64,000 nt of DNA from Paracoccus pantotrophus (lineage in GTDB: Bacteria; Pseudomonadota; Alphaproteobacteria; Rhodobacterales; Rhodobacteraceae): NCBI RefSeq assembly GCF_008824185.1, contig NZ_CP044425.1, positions 186,001-250,000 of the forward strand, in the 5' to 3' direction. The notes beneath the pieces were generated by a model. The model was not told where the DNA came from, ran no database searches, and was given only the letters and a program-made list of their open reading frames with translations. Positions 17,077 through 25,651 of this stretch are shown piece after piece. Made by a program: the position numbers and the translations under genes. Positions within the stretch are counted from its first letter, which is position 1, and each line of letters begins with the position of its first letter.

Positions 17077-18984
17077 CTAGCGGCGGGTCATCTGGCTGAG
17101 TGTTACGATGACGAATTCGGCCGGACGCAGCGGCGCGAAGCCGACCTGGACATTGACGATCCCCGCCGCCTGGTCGTCCGGCGTGGTGGTATCGCTGTCG
17201 CATTTGACGAAATAGGCCTCGCGGCTCGTCGCCCCGGCAAAGGCGCCGTTGCGGAACTGCGCTTCCATGAAGGCGCCGATGCTGGCGCGCAGCGCAGCCC
17301 AGAGGCGTTCGTCATTGCCCTCGAACACGGCCCATTGGATGCCGTTGAAGATCGACTTGCGCAGGAACATCGCGGTGCGCCGGACGTTGATATAGCGCCA
17401 TTCCGTCGTCGGTCGCCCGGTGCGCGCGCCCCAGACCACGCGGCCCGCGCCCGGCACCGTGCGCAGTGCATTGAGCCCGTGCGGGTTCATGCGGTCCTGG
17501 TCGCGGTCCAGCACCTGGAAATCCAGGCCCACCGTGCCCGCCAGCGCCGCCTCCAGCCCCGCCGCCACCTTCCAGACGCCGCGCCGGCCGTCGGTGCGCC
17601 CGTAGAGTCCCGCGATATGGCCCGCCGCGGGGATCGCGCGGACCGGATCGCGGCCAAGCCCCGCGGGATCGGGCACCACGATGCGCGGCCAGTAGAGCGC
17701 CCGGAAATCCGAGCCGGTGATACCGTTGCGCGCCTGGTCCACCGCATTGCCGACGGGATCCTCGGCCGCGGTCGAGCGCGGCGCATCCGCGACCAGGAAC
17801 AGGTCGCGCTGCGGGCGCGCCTCGACATAGGCCAGCACGGCATTGACAAAGCCGGCATGCTGCGCGTTGGTCGTTGCGCTCAGCAGCCCGTCCGAGGCGC
17901 AGACGATCAGCGCCGCATCGTCGATCCCGTCCAGCGCGCTCAGCGCCGCGCCGTAGCCGGCCGCGGGGAAGGTGGCATTGCCGCCGGTGCCCCCGGCCAG
18001 CGCCGTGCCTGGCGTGGTGCCGGTCAGCGTCCCCTGGTTGCGCGGGCGGAAAGCGACGGGCGGCTCGACATCGGCCCAGGCCAGGTAGGCCGAGCGGGCA
18101 AGCTGGTCCAGCATGTATTTCTCGTCCGCCGGGTCGGGGGACAGGCCCTCGAACCGCTCGACCTCGGCAAAGTTCGCCTCTCCGACGGGGCGGTAGAAGA
18201 CGACGAGGTTGAAGCGGGCGGTGTCGGCATCGGTGCTGTCGGCGATGGCCACGCGCAGCGCGTTGCCCCAGGCCCCGGCGCCCCGCGCCCGCAGGGTCGA
18301 GCCGGCGGTCGTGCCGCCCGCGCCCAGCAGGATGCCCGCGGGGCCGGCGGGCATGTTGACGGGCCGGATCGCCGGGCCCGACCAGCGGATGTCGGGATCC
18401 GCCGCCAGCCGCGTGATGACATTGTCGGGATCGCCGTCGACGGTCGTGAGGTTGGTCAGCGTCGGATTGGTGGCGCGGTTCGCGAAGCTCGTGCCATTGT
18501 TGGTCGAGACGCGGACCGTCAGATTGAAATGCGCCGCATCCCCGTCGGTCGCATTGGCGATGACGACCTGGATCTGCTCGTTGGCAGCGGGGGCGCGGGC
18601 CTGGATGATCCGCGCCGCCGCCCCGCCCGCGTCGCTGACGGTGATCGCGCGTTCGGCATCGACGGGCAGGCTGGCCACGGTGGCGGGCGTGTTGCCGACG
18701 CCGGCGGCAAGGCGCAGGACATAGGCGCGCGGGCCGCCATTCTCGAAAAATCCCTTGATCGCATAGGGCAGCAACAGCCGCGCCGTCCCGCTGTCGCCTT
18801 CGTTGCGGAAATAGCCGCCGAAGATGCGCTGGAACTGGATTTCCGACGAAACCGGCGTCGGGCCGGTCGGGCCGCGCTCGGTTTCGCCGACAAGGATGGT
18901 GACGGCGGTCGGCGCGGCCTCGATCGCGCGCGCGCCGCCGGGCGCCTCGCGAACATAGACCCCCGGCGTGAGAGGCGTAGTCAT
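17077..18984 (-). CDS. eCIS contractile sheath protein
   Basis: 635 aa. It opens with 'TPGVYVREAPGGARAIEAAPTAVTILVGETERGP', the standard start of phage tail sheath proteins, and ends with the conserved core 'FLRKSIFNGIQWAVFEGNDERLWAALRASIGAFMEAQFRNGAFAG', 'DQAAGIVNVQVGFAPLRPAEFVIVTLSQMT'. The middle (about 100-330) is a variable insertion domain on the outer surface. Sheath subunits wrap the tube and contract. It is the first gene of the operon, with GAGGATC before ATG 18984. A single sheath gene makes this a compact version compared with Afp2/3/4. Confidence 0.95.
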   Translation of the reverse strand: MTTPLTPGVYVREAPGGARAIEAAPTAVTILVGETERGPTGPTPVSSEIQFQRIFGGYFRNEGDSGTARLLLPYAIKGFFENGGPRAYVLRLAAGVGNTPATVASLPVDAERAITVSDAGGAAARIIQARAPAANEQIQVVIANATDGDAAHFNLTVRVSTNNGTSFANRATNPTLTNLTTVDGDPDNVITRLAADPDIRWSGPAIRPVNMPAGPAGILLGAGGTTAGSTLRARGAGAWGNALRVAIADSTDADTARFNLVVFYRPVGEANFAEVERFEGLSPDPADEKYMLDQLARSAYLAWADVEPPVAFRPRNQGTLTGTTPGTALAGGTGGNATFPAAGYGAALSALDGIDDAALIVCASDGLLSATTNAQHAGFVNAVLAYVEARPQRDLFLVADAPRSTAAEDPVGNAVDQARNGITGSDFRALYWPRIVVPDPAGLGRDPVRAIPAAGHIAGLYGRTDGRRGVWKVAAGLEAALAGTVGLDFQVLDRDQDRMNPHGLNALRTVPGAGRVVWGARTGRPTTEWRYINVRRTAMFLRKSIFNGIQWAVFEGNDERLWAALRASIGAFMEAQFRNGAFAGATSREAYFVKCDSDTTTPDDQAAGIVNVQVGFAPLRPAEFVIVTLSQMTRR

Positions 18985-19038
18985 GATGCATGATCCTCGC
19001 TGCTTGTCGGCAGCGGTCCGGGGACAGAATATTCAGAA

Positions 19039-19057
19039 GCGGAGACTGCCTCTCCGC
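19039..19057 (-). promoter_or_regulatory. Hairpin in sheath leader
   Basis: GCGGAGA / TCTCCGC, a perfect 7-bp stem with a 5-nt loop, about 55 nt upstream of the sheath start. There is no clear U-run, so it is more likely an attenuator or mRNA stabiliser than a full terminator. Confidence 0.4.
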
Positions 19058-19142
19058 CTGTCCGCGCCGTTCCCGACCCAGAGACATTCGATTGTCCGGC
19101 CTTGCTTTCCGACCCAGGAGCCGGGCGCCTGAAAAGCGGTTC

Positions 19143-19166
19143 TTCCGGCCGGCGCTTGCCGGAAGC
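19143..19166 (-). promoter_or_regulatory. Hairpin in sheath leader
   Basis: CTTCCGGC / GCCGGAAG, a perfect 8-bp stem with an 8-nt loop. A smaller CTCCG/CGGAG stem lies beside it at 19183-19197. If the promoter at 19304 is used, both fold in the 5' untranslated RNA. Confidence 0.4.
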
Positions 19167-19281
19167 GTGATCGGCCCGGGCCTCCGATAACCGGAGCGGC
19201 CGAAGCACTTCATATCCTGTCGTTTTCGGGGTGAGGCCCCAGAATGGCGGAGGGTGTCATTCACCGCCCATTATCACGATT

Positions 19282-19309
19282 ACGATAGCTCAAGGCCCGA
19301 TTCTGTCAA
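19282..19309 (-). promoter_or_regulatory. Candidate sigma-70 promoter of eCIS operon
   Basis: On the minus strand a perfect TTGACA (19304-19309) is followed after 16 bp by TATCGT. This is the only consensus -35 seen in the gap and it points at the sheath gene. It implies a leader of about 290 nt. It is predicted from sequence only. Confidence 0.4.
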
Positions 19310-19427
19310 GCCCCGGCGTGGGTCGGCATGGGTCCGGCAGGGCGGGCATGGCAAGACAGGCGGCAAGGGCGATGATCGCCGGCGGGACAGGCCTCGGCAT
19401 GGCGTTGCCTTTGCCGCGAGGGCCGCT

Positions 19428-19482
19428 GCGGGTGCATCGCGGGTGCATCGAGGCCGGTCCGCGTCAGGCCCCGCGGGTGCAT
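19428..19482. repeat. Three GCGGGTGCAT repeats
   Basis: GCGGGTGCATC occurs twice in exact tandem (19428-19438 and 19439-19449), and GCGGGTGCAT occurs again at 19473-19482. The start-to-start distances are 11 and 34 bp, roughly one and three helical turns. This spacing is typical of cooperative protein-binding sites upstream of a promoter, but chance in GC-rich DNA is possible. Confidence 0.4.
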
Positions 19483-19635
19483 TCGGGTTTCCGCCGCCGG
19501 GGCGGAAATCCCGAAATCCTCCTCGGGCTTCCGTCACCGCTGCGGGTTCGGCGCGAAGGCCGCCGGCCCCGTATCCGGGCGGTCCGGGCGCGTTCGGCCC
19601 TTGCCTTGGCCGGTACCTCTGCGGCCGGCCTGCCT

Positions 19636-20388
19636 TCAGGCGACGGCCTGCGCGCCGGTGATCTCGACCAGCGATCCGCACATGAAGGCGGCCTCGTCCG
19701 AGGCCAGGAAGGCAACCAGCGCCGCCACTTCCTCGGGCTTGCCGATGCGGCCGAAGGGCACCAGCCTGTCCAGGTCGGCGATGGTGCGGCCCGCGCGCTT
19801 GACCCCCGCCTCCAGCATCGGCGTGTGGATCTCGCCCGGACAGACGGCGTTCACGCGGATCTTCTGGGGCGCATAGTCGCGGGCCAGGTTCTGGGTAAAG
19901 CTCGCCACCGCCGCCTTGGTCACGTTGTAGGCGATATGGTTCGGTGCCGGGTAAAGCCCCCATTGCGAGGCGGTGTTGACGATGGCGCCGCCGCCCGCCG
20001 CGATCATGTGCGGCAATGCAGCCTGGCACAGGTGGAACATCGCATCGACATTGATGGCAAAGGACAGCCGCCAGTCCTCGGGCGTCAGCGCCAGCAGGTT
20101 GCCGCGCCGGTTGATGCCGGCATTGTTGCATAGCACGTCGATGGCGCCCTCGGTGGCGATGACGTTCTCGACGATCGCCCGACAGCCTTCGGGCTGCGCG
20201 ATGTCGCTGGCCAGCGCGCGGGCCTTGCCGCCTTGCGCCAGGATTGCGGCCACGGTCGCCTCGGCGCCTTCGGCGTTCACGTCGGTGACGACGACCTGCG
20301 CGCCCTCAGCGGCGAAGCGGGCGCTGATCGCCCCGCCGATGCCGCCTGCGGCGCCGGTGACGATGACGGTTTTATCATTGAAACGCAT
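19636..20388 (-). CDS. SDR-family oxidoreductase
   Basis: 250 aa. A classical short-chain dehydrogenase: cofactor motif TGAAGGIG near residue 12, NNAG near 90, catalytic Ser in 'IVNTASQWG', and YNVTK with Tyr and Lys intact. Acidic D in 'VVVTDVNAEG' after the second strand suggests NAD(H) preference. It is the last gene of a seven-gene minus-strand block for a proline-type amino acid, with TGAGGT before ATG 20388. The substrate is unknown; oxidation of a hydroxy group on a pathway intermediate is the obvious guess. Confidence 0.85.
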   Translation of the reverse strand: MRFNDKTVIVTGAAGGIGGAISARFAAEGAQVVVTDVNAEGAEATVAAILAQGGKARALASDIAQPEGCRAIVENVIATEGAIDVLCNNAGINRRGNLLALTPEDWRLSFAINVDAMFHLCQAALPHMIAAGGGAIVNTASQWGLYPAPNHIAYNVTKAAVASFTQNLARDYAPQKIRVNAVCPGEIHTPMLEAGVKRAGRTIADLDRLVPFGRIGKPEEVAALVAFLASDEAAFMCGSLVEITGAQAVA

Positions 20389-20392
20389 GGCG

Positions 20393-21145
20393 TTACCTCA
20401 GGTAGCTGCCGCCGTTCACATCCAGCACCGCGCCATTCAGCGAGGCTTGCGAGGGACGGAAGGCAAAGGCGGTGATTTCGCCGATTTCCTCGGGCGCGGC
20501 CATGCGGGCGATGGGGATGCCGGCCAGCGCCGCCGCCTCGCCATGCTGGGCGATATAGGCCTCGGCCATCTCGGTGCGCACCCAGCCGGGCGCCAGAGCG
20601 ACCGCGGTCACGCCTTCGTGGCCGTGGCTTTGCGCGATGGATTTGGTCAGGTTGATCAGCGCGGCCTTGGAGGCGCCATAGGCCATGGCATTCGAGGCAT
20701 AGCCGCGCTGTCCGGCGCGGCTGGCCATGTTGACGATGCGCCCGCCGCCATTTTGCCGGAAATGCAGGATCGCCAGCTTCGACAGGTCCACGGCCGACAG
20801 GAAATTCACCCGCATCTCCTGCGCCCAGACCCGCTGCCATTCGCCCATCGGCGCGTCCACCGCGACTTCGGAGCGGATGCCGGCATTGTTGACCAGCCCG
20901 GTCAGCCGGCCGGCCGCTGCCACGGCCCGATCCCACAGCGCCTGCGGCGCGGCCGGGTCGGACAGGTCGGCCGAAAGGCACCAGCCCCGACCGTCCAGCG
21001 CGGCCAGCAGCGCCTCGGCCGCATCGCGATTGCGGCCGTAATGGATGACGACGCGCGCCCCCTCGGCGACCAGCGCATGGCAGATCGCCCGGCCGATGGC
21101 GCCGGTGGCGCCGGTGACCAGGATGGATTGTCCGGACAGCGTCAC
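20393..21145 (-). CDS. SDR-family oxidoreductase
   Basis: 250 aa from GTG 21145, which overlaps the stop of the proline-racemase-like gene (GTGA). The alternative longer frame upstream is only the shadow of that gene. Motifs: TGATGAIG, NNAGI, 'IVNMASRAG' and YGASK, so the catalytic triad is complete. 'VVIHYGRN' at the end of strand 2 lacks the acidic residue and has Arg, suggesting NADP(H). It is similar to FabG-like dehydrogenases. Substrate unknown; context is the proline/hydroxyproline block. Confidence 0.85.
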   Translation of the reverse strand: MTLSGQSILVTGATGAIGRAICHALVAEGARVVIHYGRNRDAAEALLAALDGRGWCLSADLSDPAAPQALWDRAVAAAGRLTGLVNNAGIRSEVAVDAPMGEWQRVWAQEMRVNFLSAVDLSKLAILHFRQNGGGRIVNMASRAGQRGYASNAMAYGASKAALINLTKSIAQSHGHEGVTAVALAPGWVRTEMAEAYIAQHGEAAALAGIPIARMAAPEEIGEITAFAFRPSQASLNGAVLDVNGGSYLR

Positions 21146-22173
21146 AGCTCGGCCACCTGCGGGCCCCAGGTGTCCGACATGGCAAAGCCCTGTGCAAAGG
21201 GATCCTGCGGATCCAGCCGCAATTGCTGGCGGCCGAAGACATAGCCCTGTCCGGTGATGCGGGGCAGGACGGCGGGCCGGTTGCCGACGGTGGTCTCGCC
21301 CAGGATCTCGGCGGTGAAGGTGCCGCCGATGATGCTGTGCGACAGCCGCTTGTCGCCGGTCTTCGCCAGCCCGCGCGCATGCAGCACCGCCAGGTTGGCC
21401 GACGATCCGGTGCCGCAGGGCGAGCGGTCGACCCGGCCCGGCTTCAGCGTGGTGCAGGTCACGACCGAGCCGTCCGGCTGATAGTCGCGGAACATCACAT
21501 AGGCGATCTCGTTCAGGCTGGCGATCTCGGGGTGCTGGACCGCGACCTGCTCGGCCAAGAGCGCCTTGATCTCGGTCCCGGCCTCGGCCAGGGCGCGGGC
21601 GGCCTCGGGGACGATGCGCAGGCCGACCTGGTCCACGTCGATCTGGGCGTAGAAGACGCCGCCAAAGGCGATGTCGGCCTGGATCGTGCCCCATTCCGGG
21701 GTCGAGACCGGAACGTCAAGCTGCTGGACGAAGGCCGGCACGTTGTCGAGGCTGACCGACAGGCAGCGGCCGTTCTTGCATTGCGCGCGCGCCACGATCA
21801 GCCCGGCGGCCGTGTCCAGCCGCACCACGGTTTCCGGCTCGACCATCTTGACCCGGCCGGTTTCCAGCAGTGCTGTCACCACGCAGATGCAGTTCGAACC
21901 CGACATGGGGTGGGCGCGATCCGGTTGCAGCACGATGAAGGCGGCATCGGCATCGGGCCGGGTCGGTTCCAGCAGCAGGTTGGTGGTATGGACCACTTGC
22001 GCCCGCGGCTCGCGCGTCAGGAACAGCCGCAGCGAGGGGTCGACCTCGTTGAGATGGTTCATCTTGTCAAGGATGGTGGCGCCCGGAATCTCGGGCGCGC
22101 CGCCGACCAGCACATTACCGCTTTCGCCCTGGCAATGCACCAGCAGGATGTCGAGGGATTTCTCGAAATTCAT
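21142..22173 (-). CDS. Proline racemase superfamily enzyme (Ser/Cys type, probable hydroxyproline 2-epimerase)
   Basis: 343 aa from ATG 22173, whose ATGA overlap with the upstream stop decides the start. The two catalytic positions of the superfamily are Ser91 (in MSGSNC) and Cys253 (in DRSPCGTG). Established enzymes are Cys/Cys (racemases, 4-hydroxyproline epimerases), Cys/Thr (trans-3-hydroxyproline dehydratases) and some Ser/Cys epimerases. Epimerase activity on 4-hydroxyproline or a related compound is the best guess. Neighbouring DadA-like, DapA-like and aldehyde dehydrogenase genes complete a 4-hydroxyproline-to-alpha-ketoglutarate route. Confidence 0.85.
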   Translation of the reverse strand: MNFEKSLDILLVHCQGESGNVLVGGAPEIPGATILDKMNHLNEVDPSLRLFLTREPRAQVVHTTNLLLEPTRPDADAAFIVLQPDRAHPMSGSNCICVVTALLETGRVKMVEPETVVRLDTAAGLIVARAQCKNGRCLSVSLDNVPAFVQQLDVPVSTPEWGTIQADIAFGGVFYAQIDVDQVGLRIVPEAARALAEAGTEIKALLAEQVAVQHPEIASLNEIAYVMFRDYQPDGSVVTCTTLKPGRVDRSPCGTGSSANLAVLHARGLAKTGDKRLSHSIIGGTFTAEILGETTVGNRPAVLPRITGQGYVFGRQQLRLDPQDPFAQGFAMSDTWGPQVAEL

Positions 22174-23639
22174 TTCAGATACCATCCCCAGGGCTCTTCG
22201 CTGACGAAGCTGGTGATCTGCTTGGTTTCCAGGTAGTTATCCAGACCCCAGCGGCCCAGTTCGCGGCCGATGCCGGATTGCTTGTAGCCGCCCCAAGGCG
22301 CCTCGGTGAAGGTGGGCTGGCTGCAGTTGATCCAGACGATGCCGGCGCGGAAGGCGCGGGCCACCCGCTCGCAGCGCGCCTCGTCGGCGGACATCACCGC
22401 TGCGGCCAGGCCGAAGCGCGAATCGTTGGCCAGCCGGATCGCCTCGTCCTCGGTGTCGAAGGGACGGATGCAGACCACGGGGCCGAAGATCTCCTCGACC
22501 CAGGCGTCGCTGTCCAGCGCCGTGTCGGTCAGCACGGTCGGCGCCACCCAGAAACCCTTGTCGAAGCCGTTGTGTCGGCCGCCGCAGGCGACGGTCGCGC
22601 CCTGTTCGACGGCGCGGTCGATATGGCGCAGCACGTCTTCATACTGGCTTTTGTTGACCAGCGGGCCAAGCAGGGTGCCCTCGTCCAGCCCGTTGCCGAT
22701 GCGGATCTTTCCGGCTTCCTCGACCAGCCGCTCCAGCAGGCGCGGGTAAAGCGGCGCCTCGACCAGCACGCGCGAGGTGGCCGAGCAGACCTGTCCCTGG
22801 TTCCAGAAGATGCCGAACATGATCCATTCGACCGCCTTCTCGATATCGCTGTCGGCGAAGACCACGAAGGGCGACTTGCCGCCCAGTTCCAGGCTGATGC
22901 GCTTCACGTCCTTGGCGCCCGTGGCCATGATCCGCGACCCGACCGGACCCGAGCCGGTGAAGGCCACCTTGTCGACCTGCGGATGCTCGACCAGCGCCTG
23001 GCCCACGACCGAGCCCTTGCCCGACAGGATGTTCAGCACGCCCTTGGGCAGGCCGGCCGCCTCGGCGATGGCGCCCAGTTCCAGCGCGGTCAGCGAGGTG
23101 GTCTCGGCCGGCTTCAGGATCATGGTGCAGCCTGCCGCCAGCGCCGGGGCGACCTTCCACGAGGCCATCAGCAGCGGATAGTTCCAGGGCACGATGGCGA
23201 CCGCGACGCCCAGCGGCTCGCGCACTGCCTTCGAGGCGAAGCGGTCATCGGCCAGCTTCACCTCCTCGACCTCGCCGTCCAGTTCTTCGGCCAGGTCGGC
23301 GTAGAAGTCGAAGCAGCCGGCCGCGTCGCTCAGATCCCATTCGGATTCGGGCAGCGGCTTGCCGTTGTCGCGGGTCTCGATATGCGCCAGTTCCGGCAGC
23401 CGGTCGCGGATGCCCTGGGCGATGGCGCGCAGGTATTTGGCGCGCTCGGCGCCGGTCAGGCGCGGCCAGGGACCGTTGTCGAAGGCCTCGCGGGCGGCGG
23501 CGACGGCGATTTCGGCATCGGGGGCGGTGGCGGCGGGGATGTGGTGGAACACCTCTTCGGTCGCCGGGTCGATCACCGGCAGCGTGCCGCCCTCGACCGG
23601 GGCCACCCATTCGCCATTGATATAGAGCTTGGTCTGCAT
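22170..23639 (-). CDS. NAD(P)-dependent aldehyde dehydrogenase
   Basis: 489 aa from ATG 23639, preceded by GTGAGGA. A GTG at 23651 would add four residues and overlaps the previous stop, but the SD favours the ATG. It has VPWNYPL, FTGSGPVGSRIM, general base Glu251 in ELGGKSP and nucleophile Cys285 in GQVCSATSR, all as in betaine-aldehyde-type dehydrogenases. In context it could oxidise alpha-ketoglutarate semialdehyde, the product of the DapA-family deaminase, although a second and more typical KGSA dehydrogenase lies at 55106. Cytoplasmic. Confidence 0.9.
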   Translation of the reverse strand: MQTKLYINGEWVAPVEGGTLPVIDPATEEVFHHIPAATAPDAEIAVAAAREAFDNGPWPRLTGAERAKYLRAIAQGIRDRLPELAHIETRDNGKPLPESEWDLSDAAGCFDFYADLAEELDGEVEEVKLADDRFASKAVREPLGVAVAIVPWNYPLLMASWKVAPALAAGCTMILKPAETTSLTALELGAIAEAAGLPKGVLNILSGKGSVVGQALVEHPQVDKVAFTGSGPVGSRIMATGAKDVKRISLELGGKSPFVVFADSDIEKAVEWIMFGIFWNQGQVCSATSRVLVEAPLYPRLLERLVEEAGKIRIGNGLDEGTLLGPLVNKSQYEDVLRHIDRAVEQGATVACGGRHNGFDKGFWVAPTVLTDTALDSDAWVEEIFGPVVCIRPFDTEDEAIRLANDSRFGLAAAVMSADEARCERVARAFRAGIVWINCSQPTFTEAPWGGYKQSGIGRELGRWGLDNYLETKQITSFVSEEPWGWYLK

Positions 23640-23647
23640 CTTGTTCC

Positions 23648-24346
23648 TCACATATGCCGGGTCAGACCGCCATCGACCCGAAGGCTTTGGCCGGTGATGT
23701 AGCTTGAATCGTCGGTCAGCAGGAAAGCGGCGGCCTTGGCCTGTTCCTCGACCTTGCCGATGCGTTTCAGCGCCGTCAGGTCGCCGAATTTCTCAACGTC
23801 CAGGCTGTCGGTGAAGCCGGGAAGCAGGCAGTTCATGCGGATGTTTTGCGGCCCGTAGCGGTCGGCGTAAAGCTTGGTGAAGGACGACACCCCCGCGCGA
23901 TAGACGCAGGAGGCCGGGAACCACAGCGAGGGCTCGAAGGCCGCATAGGTGGTGATGTTGACGATCGAGCCGCCGCCCTGCGCCTGCATGATCGGCGTCA
24001 CCAGCCGCGCCATGCGGACGACCGATTTCACGATCATGTCGTTCGCCAGATCCCAGTTTTCATCCGTGATCTCAAGCAGATCGCCTTTCGGCGGATGGCC
24101 GGTATGGTTCAGCACCGCGTCGATGCGGCCATAGCTGGACATCGCCAGATCGACGATGCCCTCCAGGTCCTCGGCGCTTTGCGCGACCCCGCGCCGGGCC
24201 ACGCCGCCCAGTTCCGCCGCCAGCGCCTCGCAGCTTTCCGAGGGCGACATCAGCGCCAGGCGGTAGCCGCGTCCATGCATCTCGCGCGCGACGGCGGCAC
24301 CCATGCCGCGGCCGCCGCCGGTGATCAGACAAACCTTTTGGGTCAT
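23648..24346 (-). CDS. Atypical SDR-family protein lacking the catalytic Lys
   Basis: 232 aa. The cofactor motif TGGGRGMG and the overall SDR layout are clear, but the active site is altered: NNAG is NHTG, the catalytic Ser region reads 'IVNITTYAAF' (Thr for Ser), and Tyr149 is kept while the Lys four residues on is Val153 (YRAGV). The C-terminus (SSYITGQSLRVDGGLT) is typical. It either uses a different mechanism or binds ligand without redox activity. Its place between DadA-like and aldehyde dehydrogenase genes in one operon argues against a random relic. ATG 24346 has AAAGGAG upstream. Confidence 0.8.
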   Translation of the reverse strand: MTQKVCLITGGGRGMGAAVAREMHGRGYRLALMSPSESCEALAAELGGVARRGVAQSAEDLEGIVDLAMSSYGRIDAVLNHTGHPPKGDLLEITDENWDLANDMIVKSVVRMARLVTPIMQAQGGGSIVNITTYAAFEPSLWFPASCVYRAGVSSFTKLYADRYGPQNIRMNCLLPGFTDSLDVEKFGDLTALKRIGKVEEQAKAAAFLLTDDSSYITGQSLRVDGGLTRHM

Positions 24347-24359
24347 GGGATCTCCTTTC

Positions 24360-25592
24360 TCAGAAACGGTCGATACGATAGGGGCGCATGTCGATGGGCG
24401 GGGGCGCCCCGGTGATCAGGTCGCCCATCAGCCTGGCATTGGTCGCGGCATAGGTCACGCCCAGATGGCCGTGGCCGGTGGCGTAGAACACGCCCGGCAC
24501 CCTGGCCGAGGCCGACATGACCGGCACGGTGTCGGGGAAGGCCGGCCGGTGGCCCATCCATTCGGTGAAATCCTCGCAACGCAGGTTCGGCAGCGCCTCG
24601 CGCGCGCGCTTCACGGTGATCTTGCTGCGCCGATAGTCGGGCGGCGCGTCCAGCCCCGCCATCTCGACCGTGCCGCCGACGCGGATGCCGCCCGCGGTGG
24701 GCGTGACCATGAAGGCGCGGGCGGGCCAGATGATCGAATGCCGCATCGAGATGCCGGGCGCCATGATCTGGGTGTGATAGCCGCGCTCGGTTTCCAGCGG
24801 CATCGGCTCGCCCAGCAGTTTCGAGAGCCGCGCGCTATGGGCGCCGGCGCAGATCACCACCTCATCGGCAGGAATGGTGCGGCCGTCCGTCAGCCGCACG
24901 GCGGTGATGCGGTCGCTGCGGTCGAAGCCCGCGACCTCGCCGCGCTCGATGCGGCCGCCAAGCGCGGCGAAGCGGTCGGCAAGGGCGACGACCAGCCGAT
25001 AGGGGTCGCGCAGGCTGCGGTTCTGCGGGAACAGCACGGCGATGCCGATGCTGTCCGACAGTTCCGGCTCGAGTTCGCGCGCCTCGGCGCCGGTCAGCCG
25101 CCGGTGCGGAAAGCCGAAGCGTTCGAGGATCTCGATATGCTCGCGGTCGGCGCGGAACTCGGCCTCGTCGCTGTAAAGCGACAGGCAGCCTTCCTCGGTC
25201 AGCTCGCCCTCAAGGCCCGTTTCGCGCAGCAGCGGCAGCAGGTCGTCATAGACGCGCGAGCACAGCGCCGCGCCCTGCGCCTCCAGCTGGCGCAGCTTCG
25301 AGGGGCGCGAGGCGGCGATGAAGCGCATGAACCAAGGGATCAGCTTCGGCATGTAAGCGGGGCTGACGCGCACCGGGCCTTCGGGGTCCAGCATCCAGCC
25401 GGGGATCTGTTTCCAGACCGAGGGGCGCGAGGCGGGCATGAATTCCGTCACCGCGATCGAGGCCATGTTGCCATAGGAGGCGCCGCGCCCGACCTCGCCC
25501 TTGTCCAGCAGGATGACCTGCCGGCCGCGCTTTTGCAGCTCATAGGCAAGGCTTGTCCCGATGATGCCCGCGCCGACGATGACCGTGGCCAT
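24360..25592 (-). CDS. DadA-like FAD-dependent D-amino acid dehydrogenase (probable D-hydroxyproline dehydrogenase)
   Basis: 410 aa. The N-terminal FAD-binding motif is VIVGAGIIGTSLAYELQKRG. It has the DAO/DadA features 'LDPEGPVRV', 'LETERGYH', 'IRVGGTVEMAGLD', and a C-terminal 'YATGHGHLGVTYAATNA' loop. The family oxidises D-amino acids to imino acids, passing electrons to the respiratory chain. Next to an epimerase and a DapA-type deaminase it would convert cis-4-hydroxy-D-proline to pyrroline-4-hydroxy-2-carboxylate. A paralogue at 59728 is frameshifted, so this copy may be the working one. Confidence 0.88.
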   Translation of the reverse strand: MATVIVGAGIIGTSLAYELQKRGRQVILLDKGEVGRGASYGNMASIAVTEFMPASRPSVWKQIPGWMLDPEGPVRVSPAYMPKLIPWFMRFIAASRPSKLRQLEAQGAALCSRVYDDLLPLLRETGLEGELTEEGCLSLYSDEAEFRADREHIEILERFGFPHRRLTGAEARELEPELSDSIGIAVLFPQNRSLRDPYRLVVALADRFAALGGRIERGEVAGFDRSDRITAVRLTDGRTIPADEVVICAGAHSARLSKLLGEPMPLETERGYHTQIMAPGISMRHSIIWPARAFMVTPTAGGIRVGGTVEMAGLDAPPDYRRSKITVKRAREALPNLRCEDFTEWMGHRPAFPDTVPVMSASARVPGVFYATGHGHLGVTYAATNARLMGDLITGAPPPIDMRPYRIDRF

Positions 25593-25651
25593 GCTTGTCC
25601 TCCTCCCGTTGATCGTGGGCCGGGCGGTGTTCGCCGCCCGGCCGGGTTGGC

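Larger units (their letters stand above)
18985..19635. other. 650-bp gap between SDR gene and eCIS operon: leader region
   Basis: No gene is supported here. It holds the probable eCIS promoter (19281-19309), three inverted repeats between 19039 and 19197, and three copies of GCGGGTGCAT around 19428-19482. Both flanking genes run on the minus strand, so this is the 5' region of the injection-system operon and the 3' region of the SDR operon. Confidence 0.7.

Noticed and set aside
1..19000. Prophage
   Set aside because: No capsid, portal, terminase, integrase or lysis gene is visible, while an AAA+ ATPase and a DUF4255 protein typical of eCIS are present. The left neighbour is unseen, so this is a judgement.
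1..19000. Type VI secretion system
   Set aside because: There is no TssJ/L/M membrane complex and no ClpV or TssB/TssC-type two-protein sheath; the single long sheath protein and AAA+ ATPase fit eCIS.
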